This document shows positions 1 through 9,030 of a DNA stretch of 64,000 bases, piece after piece. The stretch is taken from the NCBI RefSeq assembly GCF_036099295.1, contig NZ_CP107976.1, positions 3,844,001 through 3,908,000 of the forward strand, in the 5' to 3' direction. The translations under genes were made by a program, and so were the position numbers. Origin of the DNA: Streptomyces sp. NBC_00358. Its GTDB lineage: Bacteria; Actinomycetota; Actinomycetes; Streptomycetales; Streptomycetaceae. Position 1 is the first letter of the stretch; each line of letters opens with the position of its first letter. Below the pieces are notes generated by a model, which saw only the letters and a list, made by a program, of their open reading frames with translations, ran no database searches and was not told where the DNA came from.

Positions 1-1
1 C

Positions 2-169
2 TTCGAAGCCCTCTCGACCAAGCTGGGTGTCGTCCTCCTGGTGCTCGGCGTCATGCACCTGGGGAACGTCTACGTGCTCAACAGGATCCGGCGGCGGGGT
101 GCCATGGAGCGGGAGCAGGTACCGCCGGTGCGGCCGACGGACTGGGCCGCTCCCGCGGCCGGGGTGTGA
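2..169 (+). CDS. C-terminal fragment of a membrane protein, function unknown (5' end outside window)
   Basis: An open frame enters from the left edge and ends at TGA 167-169, giving 55 visible codons. It contains one hydrophobic stretch (LGVVLLVLGVMHLGN), a basic cluster (RIRRRG) and a polar Pro/Ala tail, as expected for the last membrane helix and cytoplasmic tail of an integral membrane protein. Its stop overlaps the GTG start of the next gene (GTGA at 166-169), so the two are probably translationally coupled. The family cannot be named from this fragment. Confidence 0.6.
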   Translation, partial: FEALSTKLGVVLLVLGVMHLGNVYVLNRIRRRGAMEREQVPPVRPTDWAAPAAGV

Positions 170-690
170 GAGCGGTGGCAGGCGCCCCAGCCACCCTTGA
201 CCGGGGCGCCGCGGGCGTCCCGGTCCTCGGGCTCACCGTCCTCTACGACGCGCGCTGCTCGCTGTGCGCCTTCCTGAAGCAGTGGCTCGTCCGGCAGGCG
301 CAACTCGTCCCGCTCCGCTTCGTGCCGGCGGGCTCCGAGGAGGCCGCCCGGCGTTTCCCGCGGCTCGATCACCGCGCCACCCTGGGCGAGATCACCGTGG
401 TGGGCGACGCCGGGCAGGTGTACCAGGGAGCAGCCGCCTGGGTCGTCACCCTGTGGGCACTGCGCGAGTACCGGGCGCTCGCCCACCGCCTCAGCACGCC
501 CGCGGGGGCCAAGCTGGCCAGGGGCGCGACCCTCGCCGCCGCCAAGTGGCGCGAGACGCGGGCCCCCCAGCGGTGGGGCGGCGGCGTCTACCACCGGGGC
601 GACGGCTGGAGCTACGACCCGACAGCGGGATGGACCTACGCGCCCCCCGGCTGCGGCAGCGGCGAGTGTCCGACCGTTCCCACTCGTTAG
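166..690 (+). CDS. DCC-type (DUF393) thiol-disulfide oxidoreductase-like protein
   Basis: This 174-residue protein carries near residue 27 the signature LYDARCSLC. It is the DxxCxxC motif that names the DCC (DUF393) family of thioredoxin-like proteins. A second block, GAAAWVVTLWAL, fits the family's following helix. No signal peptide or clear membrane segment is seen, so it is probably cytoplasmic. The GTG start at 166 overlaps the preceding stop by four bases, which supports an operon with the upstream membrane protein. Substrate and partner are unknown; the redox role is inferred from the CxxC motif alone. Confidence 0.8.
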   Translation: MRAVAGAPATLDRGAAGVPVLGLTVLYDARCSLCAFLKQWLVRQAQLVPLRFVPAGSEEAARRFPRLDHRATLGEITVVGDAGQVYQGAAAWVVTLWALREYRALAHRLSTPAGAKLARGATLAAAKWRETRAPQRWGGGVYHRGDGWSYDPTAGWTYAPPGCGSGECPTVPTR

Positions 691-699
691 GCTCGTCCC

Positions 700-1569
700 G
701 TGCCAGCACCGACAGACAGCCCCGGCCCCATCGGGTCCGCCGGGCCCTCCAAGTCCTCCGAGCCGTCCGAGTCCCCCGAGTCGTCCGAGTCGTCCGAGTC
801 CTCCGAGTCCTCCGAGTCCGCGACGGCCTCCCGGCCCTCGGCGTCCGTCGGCAAGGGGGCGGCGAAGAGCCCGGCCAAGAGCGAGCAGACCCGGGCCCTG
901 ATCCTGGAGACCGCGATGCGGCTCTTCCAGGAGCGGGGTTACGACAAGACGACGATGCGGGCCATCGCCCAGGAGGCCGGGGTCTCCGTCGGGAACGCGT
1001 ACTACTACTTCGCCGGCAAGGAGCACCTGATCCAGGGCTTCTACGACCGGATCGCCGCCGAACACCGGGAGGCGGTCCGGGACGTGCTGGACCGCGAGAC
1101 GGACCTGGAGGCCCGGCTGGGCGGCGTGCTGCGGGTGTGGCTGGACATCGCCACGCCGTACCACGAGTTCGCCGTGCAGTTCTTCAAGAACGCCGCCGAC
1201 CCGGACAGTCCGCTCAGCCCCTTCTCCCCCGAGTCGGAGCACGCGCGCCTGGAGGCCATCAGTGTCCACAAGGAGGTGCTGGCCGGGGCGAAGACCAAAG
1301 TGCCGGAGGAACTGCGCGAGGTGCTGCCCGAGCTGATGTGGCTCTCCCAGATGGGCCTCGTCCTGTACTGGGTCTTCGACCGGACCGAGAACCGCGAGCG
1401 CAGCTACCGGCTCGCCGAGCGCGGCGCACGCCTCACCACTCGCGGCGTCCAGCTCTCCCGTTTCCGGCTTCTGCGGCCCCTCGTCCACGAGGTGCACGAG
1501 CTGTTCACGGACTTCCTGCCGGGCATGACGAAGGCGCTCCCCGACCCGGCCGGGAAGAAGGACGAGTGA
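700..1569 (+). CDS. TetR/AcrR-family transcriptional regulator with Ser/Glu-repeat N-terminus
   Basis: The protein has 289 residues. After about 60 residues of disordered Pro/Ser/Glu sequence comes a typical TetR DNA-binding domain: ILETAMRLFQERGYDKTTMR, then IAQEAGVSVGNAYYYF. The rest is an alpha-helical ligand/dimer domain. TetR proteins normally repress a nearby gene, often an exporter. The nearest candidate is the convergent MMPL transporter; no divergent gene is present. The N-terminus contains seven 9-bp units encoding Ser-Glu-rich triplets, so its length may vary between strains. The GTG start lies six bases after a TAGGCT box (688-693) with no Shine-Dalgarno sequence, suggesting a possible leaderless transcript. 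A downstream start after the repeat cannot be excluded. Confidence 0.85.
   Translation: MPAPTDSPGPIGSAGPSKSSEPSESPESSESSESSESSESATASRPSASVGKGAAKSPAKSEQTRALILETAMRLFQERGYDKTTMRAIAQEAGVSVGNAYYYFAGKEHLIQGFYDRIAAEHREAVRDVLDRETDLEARLGGVLRVWLDIATPYHEFAVQFFKNAADPDSPLSPFSPESEHARLEAISVHKEVLAGAKTKVPEELREVLPELMWLSQMGLVLYWVFDRTENRERSYRLAERGARLTTRGVQLSRFRLLRPLVHEVHELFTDFLPGMTKALPDPAGKKDE
757..819 (+). repeat. In-frame 9-bp tandem repeat (about 7 units) in the TetR gene
   Basis: The unit is close to TCCGAGTCC and encodes Ser-Glu-Ser type triplets. Units differ by 0-3 bases. The period is a multiple of three, so gain or loss of units keeps the frame. Confidence 0.9.
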
Positions 1570-1576
1570 GTGAGGG

Positions 1577-1611
1577 GTGAGGGGCGCCCCGTAGGGCCGG
1601 GCGCCCCTCAC
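1577..1611. terminator. Bidirectional hairpin terminator between the TetR and MMPL genes
   Basis: A perfect 13-bp inverted repeat (GTGAGGGGCGCCC at 1577-1589 with its complement at 1599-1611) encloses a 9-base loop. It sits between the convergent stops at 1569 and 1639 and can serve both. There is no U-tract, as is usual in Streptomyces. Confidence 0.8.
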
Positions 1612-1638
1612 ATCATCCGAAGGCCGTTTCCGGCGGCC

Positions 1639-4062
1639 TCAGTTGACCGCGTCGGCGTCCACCTCGCCCTCCGCCAGCTCCACGTCGTGGACCAGCGGTT
1701 CGTCCGTGACGACCACGTGCCGTGCCCTGGCCCCGTACGAACGGGCCGTCGCCGACAGCAGATACGTCCCCGGCGCGGGCACCGAGACGATGTACGAGCC
1801 GTCGGCCAGCGAGGTCACCCGGTCCAGCTCACGCCCGCCCTTGGTCAGCAGGGTGAGGACGGCTCCGTCGACAGGCCCGCCCTCCGCGTCGCGGACGAAG
1901 CCGTGGACGACCGACGCGCCGCCCGCGACGGGAGCCGCGCTCTCGGAGGGTGCCTCGGCCGGCTCCACCGCCAGGTGCGGCAGCCGCTTGTCCAGGCCGG
2001 CGGGCAGCCACCAGTTGGAGTCGCCGAGCAGGTGCATCGCGGCGGGGACCAGGGCCGTACGGAGGATGAAGGCGTCCAGGGCGACCGCGGCCGCGAGGCC
2101 GACACCCGCCATCGCCGCGCCCGAGTCACCGCTCAGGACGAAGGCGAGGAAGACGCACACCATGATCAGTGCGGCGGAGTTGATGACCCGGCCGGTCTCG
2201 GCCAGACCGACCCGCACCGCGCGCGCGTTGTCCTTCGTGTGCACCCATTCCTCGTGCATCCGGCTCACCAGGAACACCTGGTAGTCCATGGAGAGGCCGA
2301 AGAGGAGCGAGAGCATGATGACGGGCAGGAAGGCGTTGATCGGACCCTCCTTGCCGAGGCCCAGCAGACTCAGCCCCCAGCCCCACTGGAAGATCGCGAC
2401 GAGGACGCCGAAGGACGCGGCGGCGGCGATCAGGTTCATCAGGGCGGCCGTCAGCGGGACCACCAGGGAGCGGAAGGCGATCAGCAGGAGCAGGAAACCG
2501 AGGCCGATGATCGTGGCGACGAAGTAGGGCAGCCGGTCGCCGGTGATGGTGGCGAAGTCCTTCGACACGGCGGTGACACCACCGACATGGGCCGTCACCC
2601 CGGCGTCCGGGATCACCCGGTCCCGCAGGGTGTCGATGAGCTGGTCGGTCTTCGTCGACTGCGGTGACGTCGTCGGCACCACCTGGATCACCGTCACCCC
2701 GTTCGCGGGCGGCAGCGCGGCGACCGCGGCGACTCCGGACGTACCGCCGATGTTCTTCACCAGGGTGCCCGTGTCACCTCCGGTCACGACCACCTGCAGG
2801 GGGCCGTTGAAGCCGGGGCCGAAGCCCTCGGCGAGCAGGTCGTAGGCCTTCCTGGTCGTCGTCGTGGCGTCGTCGTTGCCCTGGTCGGTGGCGCCGAGGT
2901 GCAGCGACAGGACCGGGATCGCGAGGATCGCCATCACGACCAGCGCGAGCGCGGCGATCGTCCGGGGGCGGCGCTGCACGTTCATCGACCAGCGTGCCGC
3001 GGCCCCGCTCGCGCGCTCGGGTTCGGGCCCCTGTTGGGCCAGTTTGCGCCGCTGGCGGCGGCTGAGCACCCGGGTGCCGAGAACTCCGAGGAGCGCCGGC
3101 AGCAGGGTGGTGGCCGCGAGCACGCTGAACACCACGGTGAGGGAGGTGCCGATGACCACGCCGTCCAGGAAGCGCAGGTTCGTCACCAGCATGCCCGCGA
3201 GCGCGATGCACACCGTGCCGCCCGCGAACAGCACCGCCCGGCCCGAGGTGTTGAGGGCGACGACCGCCGACTCCTCCGGTGCCAGGCCGCGCAGGATGCC
3301 GCGCCGGTGCCGGGTGACGATGAACAGCGCGTAGTCGATGCCGACACCGAGGCCGATCAGGGTGGCCAGCAGCGGGGCCAGGTCCGGGATGGCCGTGCTG
3401 TGGCTGAGCAACTGCGTGGAGAACAGCCCCGTACCGACCCCGAAGATCGCGATGCCGATCGGCAGCAGCATGGCGAACAGCGAACCGAAGGCGAGGAAGA
3501 GGACGACGGCCGCGGCCAGGATGCCGACCATCTCGGCGAGCCCGGTGGGCGGTTCCTGCACCCGCTGGATCGCCTGGCCGCCCAACTCGACCTGAAGTCC
3601 GGAGCGTTCGGCACCCTGCGCGGTGTCGACGACCTTCTGCACCAGGTCCTTGGGTACGGCGTTCGCCTGCTCGGCGAAGGTGATCTGGGCGTACGCGATC
3701 CTGCCGTTCCGGCTGATCTGAGCGGCGCCCCGCTCTCCCTGGTACGGCCCCGCGACCTGGCCCACGCCCTTCATTGCGGCGATCTCGTCCAGCACGGGCT
3801 GGATCCGGGAGCGCACGGAGGCGTCCCTGACCGTGCCCGCGTCGACCTTCCACACCACCGTGTCGGTGTCCCCCGCGCTGTTCGGGAAGGCCTTCTCCAT
3901 CTGGTCGTACGCACGCTTGGAGTCCGTGTTCGGAAGGGAGAACACGTTCGCGTAGTCCGTGCCCGCGGTGGTCGCCGCGAAGCCGAGACCGAACAGCGCG
4001 CCCACCCACAGCAACAGGACCACCAGCCGGTGCCGATAGCACCACCGTGCCAATACCGCCAC
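1639..4062 (-). CDS. MMPL/RND-family exporter with C-terminal carboxypeptidase-regulatory-like domain
   Basis: The protein has about 807 residues. It shows the MMPL layout: an N-terminal membrane helix (HRLVVLLLWVGALFGLGF), a large extracytoplasmic loop, a bundle of helices with GVGIDYALFIVTRHRRG, and the same pattern repeated in the second half with GLSMDYQVFLVSRMHEEW. These are proton-driven exporters of lipids or drugs. The unusual part is the last 90 or so residues, VHGFVRDAEGGPVDGA through LADGSYIVSVPAPGTYLL, which match the beta-sandwich carboxypeptidase-regulatory-like fold. The longest frame starts at TTG 4068, but AAGGAG lies only two bases before that codon and eight bases before GTG 4062, so 4062 is preferred. 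The substrate is unknown. The gene is divergent from the two-component system and convergent with tetR. Confidence 0.88.
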   Translation of the reverse strand: MAVLARWCYRHRLVVLLLWVGALFGLGFAATTAGTDYANVFSLPNTDSKRAYDQMEKAFPNSAGDTDTVVWKVDAGTVRDASVRSRIQPVLDEIAAMKGVGQVAGPYQGERGAAQISRNGRIAYAQITFAEQANAVPKDLVQKVVDTAQGAERSGLQVELGGQAIQRVQEPPTGLAEMVGILAAAVVLFLAFGSLFAMLLPIGIAIFGVGTGLFSTQLLSHSTAIPDLAPLLATLIGLGVGIDYALFIVTRHRRGILRGLAPEESAVVALNTSGRAVLFAGGTVCIALAGMLVTNLRFLDGVVIGTSLTVVFSVLAATTLLPALLGVLGTRVLSRRQRRKLAQQGPEPERASGAAARWSMNVQRRPRTIAALALVVMAILAIPVLSLHLGATDQGNDDATTTTRKAYDLLAEGFGPGFNGPLQVVVTGGDTGTLVKNIGGTSGVAAVAALPPANGVTVIQVVPTTSPQSTKTDQLIDTLRDRVIPDAGVTAHVGGVTAVSKDFATITGDRLPYFVATIIGLGFLLLLIAFRSLVVPLTAALMNLIAAAASFGVLVAIFQWGWGLSLLGLGKEGPINAFLPVIMLSLLFGLSMDYQVFLVSRMHEEWVHTKDNARAVRVGLAETGRVINSAALIMVCVFLAFVLSGDSGAAMAGVGLAAAVALDAFILRTALVPAAMHLLGDSNWWLPAGLDKRLPHLAVEPAEAPSESAAPVAGGASVVHGFVRDAEGGPVDGAVLTLLTKGGRELDRVTSLADGSYIVSVPAPGTYLLSATARSYGARARHVVVTDEPLVHDVELAEGEVDADAVN

Positions 4063-4213
4063 GTTCAACGCTCCTTAGTCGGTCGGTCCCCCAGGTCCTG
4101 GGCACCAGGATTGGCGGCGACGCGCGCGGGTGGACATGACCCGCCCATGACTCTCAAGGAACTCCAAGGGGCGAACGGCTCCCGCTGTCGGTGGCCCCGC
4201 CGATACTGGGGGC

Positions 4214-4903
4214 ATGACCGCTCACGAGGGAGCCACCGTCCTCGTCGTCGAGGACGAGCCGAGCATCGCGGACGTCCTCACCATCGCGCTGCGCTACCAC
4301 CAGTTCGAGGTGATGGCCGCCGGCACCGTCCGCGAGGCGCTCGCCCTCGCCGAGCGCACCCGCCCCGACGCGGCACTGCTCGACGTGATGCTCCCGGACG
4401 GCGACGGCCGCGCACTCGGGCGTGAACTGCGGCTCCGGCAGCCCGACCTGGCCGTCGTCTTCCTCACCGCGCGGGACTCGCCCGCCGAGATCGTCGGCGC
4501 GCTCGGCTTCGGCGACGACTACATCACCAAGCCGTTCAACATCGACGAGGTCGTCGCCCGGATCACCGCGGTCCTTCGCCGTACGCGGCCCGACGACGTC
4601 CTGCCGCAGCGCCCGCCCCTGCGTTACGGCGATCTGGAGCTGGACGAGACGACGTACCGCGTCCACCGCGCGGGCACCACGGTCGAGCTCACCCCCACGG
4701 AGTACGCCCTGCTGCGGTTCCTCGTCCGCAACGGCGGGCGGATCGTGCCCAAGGAGCAACTCCTGCGCCACGTATGGCAGTACGAGCACTCCGCCGAGTC
4801 GACCGTCGTCGAGACGTACATCAGCTATCTGCGGCGCAAGCTCGAACCGCTGGGACCGCCGGTGATCCAGACCCGCCGGGGCGTCGGATACGGACTCGCG
4901 TGA
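4214..4903 (+). CDS. OmpR/PhoB-family response regulator
   Basis: This 229-residue response regulator has an N-terminal receiver domain: VLVVEDEP, phosphorylatable Asp57 in LLDVMLPDGDG, the switch region FLTARD, and the conserved Lys in YITKPFN. The C-terminal winged-helix DNA-binding domain includes VELTPTEYALLRFLVRNGGR and the recognition region VETYISYLRRKLEPLG, ending in RRGVGYGLA. It forms an operon with the sensor kinase that starts inside its stop codon (GTGA). A GATACT box at 4202-4207 lies six bases before the ATG, so the transcript may be leaderless. Targets are unknown; the divergent MMPL exporter is a natural candidate. Confidence 0.95.
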   Translation: MTAHEGATVLVVEDEPSIADVLTIALRYHQFEVMAAGTVREALALAERTRPDAALLDVMLPDGDGRALGRELRLRQPDLAVVFLTARDSPAEIVGALGFGDDYITKPFNIDEVVARITAVLRRTRPDDVLPQRPPLRYGDLELDETTYRVHRAGTTVELTPTEYALLRFLVRNGGRIVPKEQLLRHVWQYEHSAESTVVETYISYLRRKLEPLGPPVIQTRRGVGYGLA

Positions 4904-6354
4904 ACCTGCCCGTCCGGCCCGGCTGCCGACCCCCGCGCTACCGGCACGGCATCCACTCGCTGCGCGGCAAACTGACCCTCGCGAACGTCGGACTGCTGGC
5001 CCTCGGCATCGTGGTGGCGACCGCCGTGAGTCTGATGGGCATGCGCCACTACCTGCTCGACCAGGTGGACGCGCAGCTCGCCAAGACCCGGGAGTCACTG
5101 GGCGTTTCGCAGCTCACCATGAGCCAGATCGACTCGCTGAGCGCCCTCGCGTTCGTACGCGACCGGATCGGGCCCGCGGTGGACGAGTCGCCGAAGCCGG
5201 ACTCGATCTTCGCGGCCGTCGACCGGCGGGGCGAGGCCGTCGAGGTGGCCGGCTTCCAACCCACGGACACCCAGCGCGCGTTCGCCGCCGCCGTGGACGA
5301 TCCGGGAGCGCTCGCCCGCGCCGACGACCCGCGCGACATCACCGTGCGCGGCGCCGCGTACCGGGCGACCGGGGCACGGCTCGCCGACGGGACGTACGTC
5401 CTGTTCGCGACCTCGACCGACGGACTGAACAAGGGCGTCGCGAAGGCGCTCAAGCTCGATCTGGCCGTGGGAACGCTGCTGTTGGCGCTGCTCGCGTGCC
5501 TGACGATGTTCAGTGTGCGGCGCCGGATGCTGCCGCTGGAGGCCATGGTGGAGACCTCGTCCGCCATCGCGGAGGGGGATCTGACCCGGCGTGTGCCCTC
5601 CAGCCATCATCCGACGCAGGAGGTCGAGCAACTGCGGCTCGCGCTCAACTCCATGCTGCACCAGGTCGAATCGGCCTACCGGACACGGGAGGACAGCGCC
5701 GCCCAGTTGCGCCGGTTCGTCGGCGACGCCTCGCACGAGCTGCGCACACCGCTGGCGGCGATACGCGGCTACCTCCAGTTGTACGAGAAGGGGATGCTGA
5801 CCGACCCCGTCGAGCGCAAGCGGGCCTGGGACCGGATGAACGCGGAGGCCGACCGCATGGGCCGGCTCGTCGACGAGCTGCTGACCCTGGCGCGTCTCGA
5901 CCAGCGTCCCGAACTCCGCTTCAGGAACGTCGACCTGAGCCGGCTGGTGCGGGACGCGGCCGAGGACCTGCGCGCCCAGCAGCCCGGCCGCCCGGTGACC
6001 GTGGACGCCGAAGGCACCCTGCTCGTTCAGGCCGACGAGTCCGGGCTGCGGCAGGTACTGGGCAATCTCGTGGGCAACGTACGCACCCACACACGCGACG
6101 ACGTGCCGGTGCGGCTCGGTCTGGAGCGCGCCGACGGTGCCGTACGGCTGTGTGTCGCGGACAAGGGACCCGGGCTCCCGGAAGAGGACGCGGCGCGTAT
6201 CTTCGACCGCTTCTTCCGCGCGGGCGGCGGCGCGGGCAGCGGGCTCGGGCTGGCGATCGTGCAGGGCGTGGTGCGGGCGCACGGAGGGACCGTCGCGGTG
6301 CGGACGGCACCCGGCGAGGGCCTGACGGCGACGGTGACGCTGCCGACGCGATGA
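4900..6354 (+). CDS. Two-component sensor histidine kinase
   Basis: The kinase has about 484 residues, starting at the GTG that overlaps the response-regulator stop; longer upstream frames only shadow that gene. Order of parts: a basic N-terminus, membrane helix 1 (LALGIVVATAVSLMG), an extracytoplasmic sensor of roughly 120 residues, helix 2 (LAVGTLLLALLACLTMFSV), a HAMP linker, a dimerisation/phosphoacceptor helix with His in DASHELRTPLAAIRGYL, and an ATPase domain with LGNLVGNVRTHT (N box), DKGPGLP (G1), FDRFFR (F box) and GSGLGLAIV (G2). All catalytic motifs are present. It should phosphorylate the adjacent regulator. The sensed signal is unknown. Confidence 0.95.
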   Translation: MNLPVRPGCRPPRYRHGIHSLRGKLTLANVGLLALGIVVATAVSLMGMRHYLLDQVDAQLAKTRESLGVSQLTMSQIDSLSALAFVRDRIGPAVDESPKPDSIFAAVDRRGEAVEVAGFQPTDTQRAFAAAVDDPGALARADDPRDITVRGAAYRATGARLADGTYVLFATSTDGLNKGVAKALKLDLAVGTLLLALLACLTMFSVRRRMLPLEAMVETSSAIAEGDLTRRVPSSHHPTQEVEQLRLALNSMLHQVESAYRTREDSAAQLRRFVGDASHELRTPLAAIRGYLQLYEKGMLTDPVERKRAWDRMNAEADRMGRLVDELLTLARLDQRPELRFRNVDLSRLVRDAAEDLRAQQPGRPVTVDAEGTLLVQADESGLRQVLGNLVGNVRTHTRDDVPVRLGLERADGAVRLCVADKGPGLPEEDAARIFDRFFRAGGGAGSGLGLAIVQGVVRAHGGTVAVRTAPGEGLTATVTLPTR

Positions 6355-6743
6355 GGCCGCGCACGGCTGTGGGCGGCCGTCCCGACCTGGACGGCCACTC
6401 TCGGCGGTGAGGAGGTCTGGTACGCGGGTGGGGCCACGGACACGCTGGTGGCGAGTCCGCCGACCCCCGGTGCGGTGAGACCGCCGACGCCGGTGCGGCG
6501 AGGGTCTGGCCCTCGTGGGGTGACGGCGACGACGTGGGGCCGGTGACGCTCGCAGGTCGTTCGCGTGGTCTGGAACCTGCCCCTTCACGTCGCCGTGACC
6601 TGCGGGAACGGACTTGGGCAGAAGCTGACCGAGGCGGTTGAACACCGGCCGCCGCGGCCCCGTACACCACGATGAGAGCGAATCGGTCTCAGCCGATCGG
6701 TCCGCCACGCCACCACCGCGCATCGCACGGAAGGACCGCCGGG
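6355..6743. other. 389-bp stretch without a gene, with an imperfect tandem duplication
   Basis: No coding frame with good codon bias was found. The one structured element is an imperfect 23-bp tandem duplication at 6457-6502 (CCGCCGAC-CCGGTGCGG-GAG type). The stretch should hold the promoter of the downstream sulfatase-fold gene, but no clear -35/-10 pair was recognised. Confidence 0.5.
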
Positions 6744-9014
6744 TTGTCGTTCAAAACGAGCTCTCGACAGCTGCCGAACACGGACGAGACGCCTCCGCGC
6801 GACGAGCCGGCACCGGAGCCGCCCACGGACGCGGCCCCGGGTCCCGACGCGCCGGACGCGGATGAGGACGCCGCCGCCTCGGGCGAGGGGGAGGCAGCGG
6901 CCGGGGCGGCCCCCGAGATACCCCCGGCCGGCACGACGGCCCAGGCCGCGCCGGCCGAGGGGGCCACCTCGATCACCCCCGAGACCCCGGCCGGATCTCC
7001 GCCCGAAGCCACCTCCGCCGAGGAGACACCCCCTCCCGAGACCGGCACGGACACCGGCACGGACACGGACAGCGACGCCGAGACCGACGCCGACGCCGAC
7101 GCCACCCTCGCCGAGACGGCGGGTCCGGTCGAGGCCGATGCCCCCGCCGACGGCCCCGCCGCAGCGGTCGTGAGCGAGACGGAGACCGGGACCGGGACGG
7201 CGGAGGCCGTCGAGGTCGGCGGTGACGACGTCTCCGCGCCGTCGGAGGAGTCGGCGGAGGACGGCGCCGACGGCCCCGACCCGGCCGTCGGGGACGGGAG
7301 CGGGGCCGGTGACGGCGGCGGTGGCGGCGACGGGGAGGAGCCTCCGGGAGGCGAGCCGCCCGTGCGCGGCGGCTGGCGCGGCCGCTACCCCGTGGCCGCC
7401 CGCACCCTCGCGTGGACCACGACCCTCGTCGCGGCCGCCCTCGTCCTGTTCGCGCTGCTCATGCCGAGCAAGGCGGACAAGTTCCAGACGGCCGAGTTCC
7501 TGCGCCTCCCGGTGGAGGCGATCTTCGGTGCCGCGCTGCTGATCGTCCTGCCCCGCAGGCCGCGGATCGCCGTGACGGTGACCGCCGGGCTCGGTCTGGG
7601 CGTCCTGACCGTCCTGAACCTCCTGGACATCGGCTTCAACGAATACCTCGGACGGGGCTTCAACGTCGTCCTCGACTGGTCGCTCTTCAGCGACGCGCAG
7701 TCCTACCTCCAGGACACGTTCGGCAAGGACGGCGCGCTCGGCATCGCGGCCCTGGTCGTGACGCTCGTGATCGCCGTACTGGCCCTCATGACGCTGTCGG
7801 TCGTCCGCCTGGGCAACCTGGTGGCGCGGAACACCGAGACGGCGACCCGCACGACGCTGGTCCTGGCCATCGCCTGGGTCACCTGCGCGGCGCTGGGCGT
7901 GCAGTACACCGGGGTGCCCGTCGCCTCCGAGCACGTCGCGCTGGTCGTCCAGAACCGGGCGGCGGCGGTACGGCAGACACTGCGGGACGAGGCCGAGTTC
8001 GCCAAGATCTCCAAGAAGGACAACTTCGCGAACACACCGCCGGATCAGCTGCTCACCGATCTGCGCGGCAAGGACATGATCATCACGTTCATCGAGAGCT
8101 ACGGCCGCAGCGCCATCGAGGACCCGGTCATGGCACCGGGCGTCGACGCGACGCTCACCGCGGAGAACAAGAAGCTGACCCAGGCCGGTTTCGCGGCGAA
8201 GAGCGGCTGGCTCACCTCGGCGACGTACGGCGGCAGTAGCTGGCTCGGCCACTCGACGTTCATGTCGGGCCTGTGGATCAGCAACCAGCAGCGGTACCGC
8301 ACCGTGACCGCGGGCGACCACCTGACCCTGCCCGGCGCCTTCAAGAAGACCGGTGACTACGACACCGTCGGCGTCATGCCGGGCATCCAGAAGGCCTGGC
8401 CCGAGCAGAAGTTCTACGGCATCGACAAGCTCTACGACGCCCACCATCTCGGTTACAAGGGACCGAAGTTCAGCTGGTCGACCATGCCCGACCAGTACGC
8501 CCTGACCGCGTACGAGCGCCTGGTGCACAGCAAGAAGCACGACAAGCCGCTGATGTCGACGATCATCCTGACCTCCAGCCACCAGCCCTGGGCGCCGATC
8601 CCCAAGACCGTCCCCCAGGACCAGGTCGGCGACGGATCGATCTACGACGCCATCCAGAAGGCCGGCAAGAAGCCCGGTGACATCATCACCAGCTCGCAGA
8701 AGTCGAAGGTGGAGTACGGCAAGTCGATCCAGTACTCGGTGACGAGCCTGATCGACTTCCTCGTGAAGTACGGCAACAAGAACACCGTGCTGATCTACCT
8801 CGGCGACCACCAGCCGATCGCCCGGGTCAGCGGCGACCACGCCAGTCGCGACGTGCCCGTCTCCATCGTCGCCAAGGACCCGAAGGTGCTCGACAGGATC
8901 GCCGACTGGGGCTGGGCCGACGGCCTTCAGCCCCAGCACAGCACGCCGGTGTGGAAGATGAGCGCGTTCCGCGACCGCTTCCTGACGGCGTACGGATCCA
9001 CTCCGCACCCGTAG
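6744..9014 (+). CDS. Membrane-anchored sulfatase / LTA-synthase-like protein with long acidic N-terminus
   Basis: The protein has about 756 residues. The first 210 or so are disordered and rich in Glu, Asp, Pro, Ala and Thr. Four to five hydrophobic helices follow (TLVAAALVLFALLMP, AIFGAALLIVLP, VLTVLNLLDIGF, IAALVVTLVIAVLALM, LVLAIAWVTCAALG). The C-terminal alkaline-phosphatase-superfamily domain includes DMIITFIESYGRSA, SWLGHSTFMSG (likely nucleophile region) and YLGDHQPIA (metal-binding). Architecture matches LTA-synthase-like sulfatases, which transfer phospho-groups outside the membrane; the true substrate is unknown. TTG 6744 is chosen because GGAAGGA lies eight bases before it. A longer frame from ATG 6672 lacks a ribosome-binding site. 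A strong terminator follows. Confidence 0.85.
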   Translation: MSFKTSSRQLPNTDETPPRDEPAPEPPTDAAPGPDAPDADEDAAASGEGEAAAGAAPEIPPAGTTAQAAPAEGATSITPETPAGSPPEATSAEETPPPETGTDTGTDTDSDAETDADADATLAETAGPVEADAPADGPAAAVVSETETGTGTAEAVEVGGDDVSAPSEESAEDGADGPDPAVGDGSGAGDGGGGGDGEEPPGGEPPVRGGWRGRYPVAARTLAWTTTLVAAALVLFALLMPSKADKFQTAEFLRLPVEAIFGAALLIVLPRRPRIAVTVTAGLGLGVLTVLNLLDIGFNEYLGRGFNVVLDWSLFSDAQSYLQDTFGKDGALGIAALVVTLVIAVLALMTLSVVRLGNLVARNTETATRTTLVLAIAWVTCAALGVQYTGVPVASEHVALVVQNRAAAVRQTLRDEAEFAKISKKDNFANTPPDQLLTDLRGKDMIITFIESYGRSAIEDPVMAPGVDATLTAENKKLTQAGFAAKSGWLTSATYGGSSWLGHSTFMSGLWISNQQRYRTVTAGDHLTLPGAFKKTGDYDTVGVMPGIQKAWPEQKFYGIDKLYDAHHLGYKGPKFSWSTMPDQYALTAYERLVHSKKHDKPLMSTIILTSSHQPWAPIPKTVPQDQVGDGSIYDAIQKAGKKPGDIITSSQKSKVEYGKSIQYSVTSLIDFLVKYGNKNTVLIYLGDHQPIARVSGDHASRDVPVSIVAKDPKVLDRIADWGWADGLQPQHSTPVWKMSAFRDRFLTAYGSTPHP

Positions 9015-9030
9015 GGAACCGGCAGCTCGT

